A stretch of DNA of 64,000 nt from Actinomarinicola tropica (GTDB lineage Bacteria > Actinomycetota > Acidimicrobiia > Acidimicrobiales > SKKL01). The notes below the pieces were generated by a model. It had not been told where the DNA came from and did not search any database. It worked only from the letters and a program-made list of their open reading frames with translations. Both the position numbers and the translations under genes were made by a program. Where the stretch lies: positions 3,623,001-3,687,000 of the forward strand of contig NZ_CP045851.1 of NCBI RefSeq assembly GCF_009650215.1, written 5' to 3'. Each line of letters starts with the position of its first letter. Position 1 is the stretch's first letter. Of the stretch, positions 24,102 through 30,870 are shown piece by piece.

Positions 24102-25010
24102 GTGATCGCGACCCTCGGTGATCTGATCGACGACGTGGTGGTGTGGGCGCAGGGGCCCGTGCGCCGGGGCACCGACACGCCGGCCAGGATCCACCGCCGC
24201 CGGGGCGGGAGCGCGGCCAACGTCGCGTCGATGGTCGCCCGGTGCGGCGGCGCCGTGCGCTTCATCGGCGCGGTGGGCGACGACGGGGTCGCCGACCGCC
24301 TGGTCGACCAACTGGCCGCCGACGGCGTCGACGTGGTCGTCGAACGGGTGGCGGGCCGATCGACCGGCACGATCGTGGTGCTCGTCGACCCCGTCGACGG
24401 CGAGCGCAGCTTCCTCACCGACCGGGGGGCGTGCGACCACCTCGCCACGCCACGGACCGAGTGGCTCGACGGGGTCGCGGCCCTGCACCTACCGCTCTAC
24501 TCGTTCAGCCACGAGCCCCTGTCGGCCACCGCCACGAGCGTCGCCCTCGCTGCCCGCCACCGCGGCGTCCAGCTCACGATCGACGCGTCGTCCACCGGTG
24601 CCATCGAGGACCTCGGCGTCGCCGAGGCGCTCGCGGTGATCGAGGTGCTCGCGCCCGACGCCCTGCTGGCCAACGCCGAGGAGGCGCGCCTGCTCGGCGT
24701 GGGCACCGACCGACCGGCGCGGGGTCCGGTCCGCTCTGTCATCCGCCACGGAGCCGAGCCGACGCTCGTCGTCGACGCCGACGGCCGCACGACCACCATC
24801 CCCGTCCCGCCGGTCGAGGACGTCGTCGACACCACCGGCGCCGGCGACGGGTTCGCCGCCGGCTGGCTCCTCGCCCGCCACCGCGGCGCCTCCGCCGAGG
24901 ATGCCGTCGTCGAGGGCCACGCCGTGGCCGCGCGCGTGCTCCGCCGACCCGGCGCCGACCTCGCACCGGCCGTCCCACCCACCCCCGCACCAGGAGTCGA
25001 ACACTCGTGA
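24102..25010 (+). CDS. PfkB-family sugar/nucleoside kinase (pseudouridine kinase candidate)
   Basis: A 302-aa PfkB kinase. Near residue 30 is the substrate-site motif RRRGGSAANVASMVARCGG (the usual GG.N pattern), and near residue 245 is VVDTTGAGDGFAAGWLLA, the PfkB signature with its catalytic Asp. GTG 24102 is chosen as the start because it begins VIATLGDLIDDVV, the first strand. The stop overlaps psuG by 4 bp (GTGA), as in psuK-psuG operons, so pseudouridine is the most likely substrate (inference from context). Confidence 0.85.
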   Translation: MIATLGDLIDDVVVWAQGPVRRGTDTPARIHRRRGGSAANVASMVARCGGAVRFIGAVGDDGVADRLVDQLAADGVDVVVERVAGRSTGTIVVLVDPVDGERSFLTDRGACDHLATPRTEWLDGVAALHLPLYSFSHEPLSATATSVALAARHRGVQLTIDASSTGAIEDLGVAEALAVIEVLAPDALLANAEEARLLGVGTDRPARGPVRSVIRHGAEPTLVVDADGRTTTIPVPPVEDVVDTTGAGDGFAAGWLLARHRGASAEDAVVEGHAVAARVLRRPGADLAPAVPPTPAPGVEHS

Positions 25011-25933
25011 CCGAGATCGTCCTCAGCGACCCCGTCCGCACCGCTCTCTCCGAGGGGCGAGCCGTCGTCGCGCTCGAGTCCACGATCTTCAGCCACCTCG
25101 GGCTGCCGTCCCCCGCCAACGCCGAGGCCCTCGACCGCTGCCTCGCCGCCGTCGAGCAGGGCGGCGCCGTGCCCGCCGTGACCGCGGTGGTCGACGGCGT
25201 CCCCCGGGTGGGTCTCGACCCGAGCGAGCACCCGCGCATCCTCGGACCGGCCCGGAAGGCGGCCGCGCGCGACCTGCCGGTCGCCATCGGCCAGGCGTGG
25301 GACGTCGGCGCCACGACCGTCTCGGCCTCCCTGGCCCTCGCGGCCGCCGCGGGCATCCGCGTCTTCGCTACGGGAGGCATCGGCGGGGTCCACCGCGAGG
25401 TCGAGCAGACCGGCGACGTCAGCGCAGACCTCGGGGCGATCGCCGCACACCCGGTCGTCACCGTGTGCGCGGGGGCGAAGGTCTTCCTCGACCTGCCCCG
25501 GACCCTCGAGCACCTGGAGATGCTCGGCGTGCCGGTCCTCGGGTGGCGGACCGACGAGCTGCCGGCCTTCACCACCCCGACCAGCGGGCTCCCGGTGCCC
25601 CACCGGGTCGAGGACGCATCCGAGGTGGCCCGCATCGTCGCCGCCGGTCGCGCGCTCGGCGCCACGCAGGGCACGCTCGTCACCGTGCCCGTGCCGGCGG
25701 CCGACGGGCTGCCGAAGGCCGAGATCGACGCGGCGCTCGACGCCGCCCTGCGCGACGCCGCGGCCGAGGGCCTGAGCGGCGCGGCGGTGACGCCGTTCGT
25801 GCTGGGTCGCATCGCCGAGGCCACCGAGGGCCGCTCCGTCCCCGCCAACCTGGCCCTGGCGGAGAACAACGCCCGGGTCGCCGCCTCGATCGCGGTCGAG
25901 CTGGCGCGACGGGACGGAGGGACGGCCGCGTGA
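25007..25933 (+). CDS. psuG: Pseudouridine-5'-phosphate glycosidase
   Basis: A 308-aa enzyme that splits pseudouridine 5'-phosphate into uracil and ribose 5-phosphate. Family landmarks are ALESTIFSHLGLPSPAN (catalytic Glu) near residue 23, VSASLALAAAAGIRVFATGG with GGIGGVHREVEQT, then SADLGAIAAHPVVTVCAGAK with the conserved Lys, GVPVLGWRTDELPAF, and the C-terminal GRSVPANLALAENNARVAA. Its start (GTG) overlaps the kinase stop and its own stop overlaps the next transporter gene (GTGA both times), so kinase, glycosidase and transporter form one tightly coupled unit for pseudouridine salvage. Confidence 0.92.
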   Translation: MTEIVLSDPVRTALSEGRAVVALESTIFSHLGLPSPANAEALDRCLAAVEQGGAVPAVTAVVDGVPRVGLDPSEHPRILGPARKAAARDLPVAIGQAWDVGATTVSASLALAAAAGIRVFATGGIGGVHREVEQTGDVSADLGAIAAHPVVTVCAGAKVFLDLPRTLEHLEMLGVPVLGWRTDELPAFTTPTSGLPVPHRVEDASEVARIVAAGRALGATQGTLVTVPVPAADGLPKAEIDAALDAALRDAAAEGLSGAAVTPFVLGRIAEATEGRSVPANLALAENNARVAASIAVELARRDGGTAA

Positions 25934-26913
25934 CGACGCCTGTCGACGAGCCGCCCGCTGCGCCCATCGGCCCCGGGCCCGCCCCGACCCCCACCGTCGA
26001 CCCCGCCACCGACCGGCTGCCCCGCACGGCGGCGGGCACCAACGCCGGCGCCTTCGCTCCGACCGACTGGGGCCTCCTCGCCGCTTGCACGCTGATCTGG
26101 GGATCGAGCTTCTACTTCATGGCGATCGGGCTGCGGGCGCTCGAACCCGGGGTGATCACGTTCCTGCGCGTCATGTTCGGCGCCCTCGCGCTCGGGGCGC
26201 TGCCCGCCTCGCGCACCAGGGTCCGTCGTGAGGACTGGCCCCGGCTCGTCGTCCTCGGGGCCACGTGGATGGCGATCCCGTTCACCATGTTCCCGCTGGC
26301 CCAGCAGTGGATCGACAGCTCGCTCACGGGGATGCTCAACGCCGCCATGCCGGTGCTGACCGCCATCGTGGCCCTCCTCATCGCACGCCAGCTACCCGGA
26401 CCGGCCCAGGCGGTCGGCCTCGCCGTCGGTCTGGCCGGCACGATCGCGATCGGGTGGGACGGCCTCGGTGACGGCGGGTCCACCGCGCTCGGCGTGGTGC
26501 TGGTGTTCGTCGCCGTCAGCTCCTACGCCGTCTCGGTGAACATCGCCGTCCCGCTGCAGCACCGCTACGGCTCGCTGCCGATCCTCGTGCGCATCCAGCT
26601 GGTGGCCATGGTGCTCACCGCGCCGTTCGCGGCCGCGGGGCTGCCGGACTCGCGGTTCGAGCTCCGGCCGGTGCTCGCCATCGTCGTGCTCGGCGTGTTC
26701 GGCACCGGGCTCGCCTTCGCCGTGATGGGCACGCTGATGGGCCGGGTGGGGGCGACGCGTGCCTCGGTCACCACCTACCTGATGCCGATCGTCTCCATCG
26801 CCCTCGGCGCCGCCCTCCTCGACGAGGCCGTGCACCCCGCGGCGGTGGTCGGCACCGTCCTCGTGCTGGTCGGCGCGTGGCTCGTGAGCCGGGCCGAGCG
26901 CGCCGCCACCTGA
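25930..26913 (+). CDS. EamA/DMT-family transporter
   Basis: A 327-aa integral membrane protein with a Pro-rich cytoplasmic N-terminus (~40 residues) and about ten membrane segments in two EamA repeats. The first repeat begins DWGLLAACTLIWGSSFYFMAIGL-type sequence near residue 45; the second begins near residue 195 (LGVVLVFVAVSSYAVSV) and ends with VVGTVLVLVGAWLVS. It starts by GTGA overlap with psuG. It is therefore likely to move a nucleoside or base linked to pseudouridine breakdown, though DMT proteins carry many substrates. Confidence 0.85.
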   Translation: MTTPVDEPPAAPIGPGPAPTPTVDPATDRLPRTAAGTNAGAFAPTDWGLLAACTLIWGSSFYFMAIGLRALEPGVITFLRVMFGALALGALPASRTRVRREDWPRLVVLGATWMAIPFTMFPLAQQWIDSSLTGMLNAAMPVLTAIVALLIARQLPGPAQAVGLAVGLAGTIAIGWDGLGDGGSTALGVVLVFVAVSSYAVSVNIAVPLQHRYGSLPILVRIQLVAMVLTAPFAAAGLPDSRFELRPVLAIVVLGVFGTGLAFAVMGTLMGRVGATRASVTTYLMPIVSIALGAALLDEAVHPAAVVGTVLVLVGAWLVSRAERAAT

Positions 26914-26917
26914 CGCC

Positions 26918-27124
26918 TCAGCTGCTCAGCAGGGACGCCAGCGCCCAGATGGCGGCGAGGGCGCCGATGCCGGCGTAGAGGAGCGACCGGCCGAGCGGCG
27001 GACGCTCCAGGTCACCCTCCTTGCGGCTCTCCGGCGGGCGCACGAGGGCGAGCAGGTTGCCGACGAGGAGCGCGGCACCGAGGGCCAGGAGGATCCACTC
27101 GAGGAGGTCGTCACCGAGGAGCAC
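26918..27124 (-). CDS. Small two-helix membrane protein
   Basis: A 68-aa protein starting at GTG 27124 with two membrane segments (LLEWILLALGAALLVGNLLAL near residue 7 and SLLYAGIGALAAIWALASLL near residue 47) joined by a basic, hydrophilic linker (RPPESRKEGDLERPP). It is convergent with the EamA transporter gene, with 4 bp between stops. I recognise no family. Confidence 0.6.
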   Translation of the reverse strand: MLLGDDLLEWILLALGAALLVGNLLALVRPPESRKEGDLERPPLGRSLLYAGIGALAAIWALASLLSS

Positions 27125-27168
27125 GGGCCGACCGTAGCCAGCCGCCGCCGGGCGACCCCAACCGCGGC

Positions 27169-27190
27169 GGGGTGGGGGAATCCCCACCCC
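27169..27190. promoter_or_regulatory. Palindrome upstream of the kinase-regulator operon
   Basis: GGGGTGGGG (27169-27177) and CCCCACCCC (27182-27190) are perfect 9-bp arms with a 4-nt spacer (GAAT), ending 57 bp before the kinase start. Almost the same element stands before the ABC transporter gene (29987-30006). Shared shape and position suggest an operator for the LuxR-type regulator encoded between them; a hairpin role is possible. Confidence 0.6.
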
Positions 27191-27247
27191 GACGACACCG
27201 GATCACGTCATGGTCGCCACCGGTGCGCCGCCGTACTGTCGCCCGCA

Positions 27248-28521
27248 GTGGTCTCCCTCCTGCTCCGCCCCTGGCGCGACCCGCGCACCTGGCTCGACCT
27301 CGTCCTCCTCGGGACGACCCTGCCGTTCTGCGCCGTCGCGTTCGCCCTGACGATCGCGCTGCTCGTCACCTCGGGCGTGCTGCTCGTCGTCCTCCCCCTC
27401 GCGCTGCCCTTCGTCTGGCTCCTGTTCGTCGGCGCGCACGCCCTCGCAGGGGTGGAGCGGAGCCGGCTGGCCGCCCTCGCGGACCTCGACCTCGCCGACC
27501 CCGTCCCCCCGCTGCAGGCCGAGGGGACCCCGGTGATGCGCGCGCTGCGACGGCTGGCCGAGCGGGCCCAGAGCGTCCCGCGGTGGAAGGAGGTCGGCTA
27601 CCTGCTGCTCCTCTTCCCCGTCGGTCTCGTCGTCGGCGCCGCCACGATGCTGCTCTGGACCGGCTCGGCGGTTCTGCTCACGCTGCCCGCCTACGTCGGC
27701 GCCCTCCCCGGCGGCACGGCCAAGCTCGGCCTCCTCGAGGTGGGTCCCGGGCCCGGGGCGGTCGCGGCCGCCGTCGTCGGCCTCGCCGGTCTCGTGCTCG
27801 CCGCACCGTGGGCGACACGCCTCGGGGCCGCGCTGCTGCGCCACATCGCCCGCAACCTGCTGGGCCCGAACCCCGACGCCGAGATCGAGCGGACCGTGAC
27901 GCGCCTCGAGTCCAGCCGGGCCGCGGCGGTCGACACCGCCGAGGCCGAGCGCCGCCGGATCGAGCGCGACCTGCACGACGGGGCGCAGCAGCGTCTCGTC
28001 GCCCTGGCCGTGCAGCTCGGCGCGGCGCAGGAGCGGCTCGCGCACGACCCCGAGGGCGGGCGGGCCATGGTGGCCGCGGCCCGCGACGAGGCCAAGGCGG
28101 CCCTCGCCGAGCTGCGCGACCTCGTCCGGGGCATCCACCCCGTGATCCTGGAGGACCGCGGCCTCGACGCCGCGCTGTCGGCTGTCGTGGCCCGCTCGCC
28201 GGTGCCGGTCGACCTCGACCTGCGCGTCGACGAGCGCCCCCCGCCCCCCGTCGAGAGCGCGGCCTACTTCATCGTCGCCGAGGCGCTGACCAACGTCGGG
28301 CGGCACGCCGACGCCACCCGTGCGACGGTCACGATCGTGCGATCCGGCGACACCCTGGTGGTCGAGGTCACCGACGACGGCGTGGGCGGCGCCGACCCGG
28401 CGCGCGGCACCGGCCTCGCCGGCCTGCGCCAGCGCGTCGAGGGGCTCGACGGCGCATGCACGTCCTCAGCCCTGCGGGCGGGCCGACCAGCATCATCGTG
28501 GAGCTGCCGTGCAGATCGTGA
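27248..28521 (+). CDS. HisKA_3-type sensor histidine kinase, frameshifted near its 3' end
   Basis: A kinase of about 424 aa. The N-terminal half has about four membrane segments (LDLVLLGTTLPFCAVAFALT; LLVTSGVLLVVLPLALPF; near residues 118-150; near residues 175-195). The phospho-acceptor segment is ERRRIERDLHDGAQQRLVAL near residue 237. HATPase motifs are AEALTNVGRHADAT, DDGVGG and GTGLAGLRQRVEGLDG. In frame from 27248 the protein then turns into unrelated Arg/Ser-rich sequence. The expected end (MHVLSPAGGPTSIIVELPCRS, then stop at 28521) sits in the next frame from 28456. One missing base between about 28440 and 28456 explains this; the 1274-nt span is one base short of 425 codons. The end overlaps the regulator start, as usual. 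Confidence 0.82.
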
Positions 28522-29162
28522 TCGCCGAGGACTCGGTCCTGCTCCGCGCCGGTCTCACCGGGCTCCTCGCCGACGCCGGACACGACGTCGTCGCCGCCGT
28601 CGGCGACGCCGACGCGCTGATCGAGGTCGTCGAGCGGCACCGACCCGACCTCTGCGTCACCGACGTGCGCATGCCGCCGACCCACACCGACGACGGTCTG
28701 CGTGCCGCTCGGCAGATCCGGGAGCGGTGGCCGGAGGTCGGCATCCTCGTGCTGTCCCAGTACGTCGAGGAGCGCTACGCGACCGAGCTGCTCGCCACCG
28801 ACACCACGGGCCTCGGCTACCTGTTGAAGGACCGGATCGCCGACGTCGCCGACTTCGTCGCGGCGGTCGATCGCGTCGGCAGCGGGGGGACGGCGCTCGA
28901 TCCCGAGGTCGTCTCCCAGCTCCTCGCCCGCTCACGGCGCCGCGACCCGCTCGAGCGCCTCTCGCCGCGCGAGCGGGAGGTGCTCGGGCTGATGGCCGAG
29001 GGTCGCACCAACACCGCGATCGCCCGGCAGCTCGTCGTGAGCGACGGCGCGGTCGAGAAGCACATCAGCAACATCTTCACCAAGCTCGACCTACCGCCGA
29101 CCGACGGGGACCACCGCAGGGTCCTCGCCGTGCTGCGCTGGCTGGAGGGACTGGAGCCATGA
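28509..29162 (+). CDS. NarL/LuxR-type response regulator
   Basis: A 217-aa regulator starting at GTG 28509 within the kinase 3' end. The receiver domain (residues 1-120) has IAEDS near residue 6, phospho-acceptor Asp in LCVTDVRMPP near residue 53, and GYLLKDRI with the conserved Lys. The LuxR helix-turn-helix (residues ~150-200) reads LSPREREVLGLMAEGRT, then AIARQLVVSDGAVEKHISNI. It overlaps the DUF4097 gene by 4 bp (ATGA). It is the obvious partner of the adjacent kinase and may bind the palindromes at 27169 and 29987. Confidence 0.92.
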   Translation: MQIVIAEDSVLLRAGLTGLLADAGHDVVAAVGDADALIEVVERHRPDLCVTDVRMPPTHTDDGLRAARQIRERWPEVGILVLSQYVEERYATELLATDTTGLGYLLKDRIADVADFVAAVDRVGSGGTALDPEVVSQLLARSRRRDPLERLSPREREVLGLMAEGRTNTAIARQLVVSDGAVEKHISNIFTKLDLPPTDGDHRRVLAVLRWLEGLEP

Positions 29163-29983
29163 CCGCCACCACCGCCCCACGCCCGCCGTCCCGCCCGCAG
29201 ATCCGGCACAGGGGCCGGCGCGCCTGGCGCGTCGGCGGCGCCGTCGTCACCGTCGTGGTGCTGCTCGCGGCGTTCCTCGAGGTCCTGACGTTCATCGCCC
29301 GTGAGACGACGGTCGTCGAGACCACCTTCACCGCCGCGCAGCTCGCCGACGTCCGCGTCCTCGAGATCACCGGCGAGCGGGGCTCGGTCGACGTCGTCGG
29401 CTCCGACGGCGGCGGTGCGCGCCTCCGGTCAGAGGTCACCCGGGGGCTCGAGGCGCCGCGCAACGAGTGGCGCCTCGACGGTGATCGGCTGATCGTCACG
29501 TCGCGCTGCCACCTGGTGTTCGAGGAGCACTGCCGGGTCGACCACGAGCTGACGATCCCCGCAGACCTGCGGGTCGAGGTGCGCTCGACGAGCGGCACCG
29601 TGCGGATCGCCGACGTGGACGGCGCCGTGCGCGCCCGGACCACGATGGGCGACGTCGAGCTCGTCGGGCTCAGCGGCCCGGTCGACGTCGACGCCGACAT
29701 GGGTGACGTCACCGCGCTGCGGCTGCGGTCCTCGGTCGTCTCGGTCGGGCTCGACCACGGCCGGGTCGACCTGACGTTCGACGCCCCACCCGACGAGGTC
29801 TCGATCCGCTCGTCGTTCGGCGACGTCGCGGTGGCCGTCCCCGACGTGCCGGGCATCTACGCGATCTCCTCGTCGGTGCGCTTCGGCGACCTCCGCAACG
29901 ACCTGCGAACCGACGGCCGGAGCGACTCGGCGATCACGATCGACTCCGACTTCGGAACGGTCGACCTCCGCTACGCCCCCTGA
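29159..29983 (+). CDS. Membrane-anchored DUF4097-type (adhesin-like beta) protein
   Basis: A 274-aa protein with a basic cytoplasmic start, one membrane segment near residues 28-48 (VVTVVVLLAAFLEVLTFI) and an outside domain of repeated short beta strands, such as VEVRSTSGTVRIADV, RARTTMGDVELVGLSG and VDVDADMGDVTALRL. This is the DUF4097 right-handed beta repeat pattern seen near LiaF-like stress proteins. It is translated with the response regulator (ATGA) and precedes an ABC transporter pair, so it probably senses or modulates the same envelope signal. Confidence 0.82.
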   Translation: MTATTAPRPPSRPQIRHRGRRAWRVGGAVVTVVVLLAAFLEVLTFIARETTVVETTFTAAQLADVRVLEITGERGSVDVVGSDGGGARLRSEVTRGLEAPRNEWRLDGDRLIVTSRCHLVFEEHCRVDHELTIPADLRVEVRSTSGTVRIADVDGAVRARTTMGDVELVGLSGPVDVDADMGDVTALRLRSSVVSVGLDHGRVDLTFDAPPDEVSIRSSFGDVAVAVPDVPGIYAISSSVRFGDLRNDLRTDGRSDSAITIDSDFGTVDLRYAP

Positions 29984-29986
29984 CGG

Positions 29987-30006
29987 GGGTGGGGTCAACC
30001 CCACCC
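29987..30006. promoter_or_regulatory. Palindrome upstream of the ABC transporter pair
   Basis: GGGTGGGG (29987-29994) and CCCCACCC (29999-30006) are perfect 8-bp arms with a 4-nt spacer (TCAA), 4 bp after the DUF4097 stop and 98 bp before the ATPase start. It repeats the element at 27169-27190 almost exactly. It may be an operator for a second promoter in the module, or a terminator/attenuator hairpin. Confidence 0.6.
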
Positions 30007-30104
30007 GGCAGACGCCGGACCCCTCCATCGCCCGTCGCCGCCATCGGTGCGACCGTCGAGGACGAGCCGACGCAACGGGCGGCGGCACGTCCACGGAGGC
30101 GACC

Positions 30105-30869
30105 TTGAGCATCGCGACGAACCCCCTCGACACCCGCAACCCACCGACCCGCGGCGGTGCCGCGCTGACCGCCGTGGCCGCCACCAAGCGCTACGGCAGC
30201 GGCGACACCGCGGTCGACCGCGTCGACGCCACCATCCCCGCCGGTCGCTTCACCGCCGTGATGGGGCCATCGGGCTCCGGCAAGTCCACGCTCGTGCACT
30301 GCCTCGCCGGCCTCGACACCCTGACCTCCGGCGAGGTCTGGCTCGGCGACGTGGAGCTCGGCGCCCTCTCCGACCGTGCGCTCACCCGGCTGCGGCGCGA
30401 GCGCATCGGCTTCGTGTTCCAGGCCTTCAACCTCATCCCGACCCTGACGGCCTACGAGAACATCGTGCTCCCGCTCCAGCTGGCACGCCGCCAGCCCGAC
30501 GGGCCCTGGCTGTCCGAGGTGGTCGACGTCGTCGGCCTCGGCGATCGCCTCGCCCACCGACCGAGCGAGCTGTCCGGCGGCCAGCAGCAGCGCGTGGCTG
30601 TGGCCCGGGCGCTGGCGAGCCGGCCCGACGTGATCGTCGCCGACGAGCCGACCGGCAACCTCGACTCGACGAGCGGCAGCGCCGTCCTCGGCTTCCTGCG
30701 CGAGGCCGTCGACCGGTTCGGCCAGACGACCGTCATGGTCACCCACGACGCGGTCGCCGCCTCCTACGCCGACGCGGTGCTCTTCCTCGCCGACGGCCGC
30801 ATCGTCGACGAGCTGTCCGGTCCCACCCCCGACGCGGTGCTCGACCGCATGAAGCGACTGGGGAGCTGA
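30105..30869 (+). CDS. ABC transporter ATP-binding protein (MacB/LolD type)
   Basis: A 254-aa ATPase. Walker A is [20 protein letters not shown] near residue 55, Q-loop [10 protein letters not shown], signature [16 protein letters not shown], Walker [15 protein letters not shown], and switch region [12 protein letters not shown]. It starts with TTG at 30105, preceded by ACGGAGGC at a good distance. It is 1 bp from the permease gene. With the upstream kinase, regulator and DUF4097 gene it makes an antimicrobial-peptide or envelope-stress response module of the MacB/BceAB kind (inference). Confidence 0.92.
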   Translation: MSIATNPLDTRNPPTRGGAALTAVAATKRYGSGDTAVDRVDATIPAGRFTAVMGPSGSGKSTLVHCLAGLDTLTSGEVWLGDVELGALSDRALTRLRRERIGFVFQAFNLIPTLTAYENIVLPLQLARRQPDGPWLSEVVDVVGLGDRLAHRPSELSGGQQQRVAVARALASRPDVIVADEPTGNLDSTSGSAVLGFLREAVDRFGQTTVMVTHDAVAASYADAVLFLADGRIVDELSGPTPDAVLDRMKRLGS

Positions 30870-30870
30870 C

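Noticed and set aside
27248-29983. 911-codon frame joining the kinase to the DUF4097 protein
   Set aside because: The middle part is a shadow of the LuxR-type regulator; the apparent fusion results from a one-base shift near 28450 and chance absence of stops.
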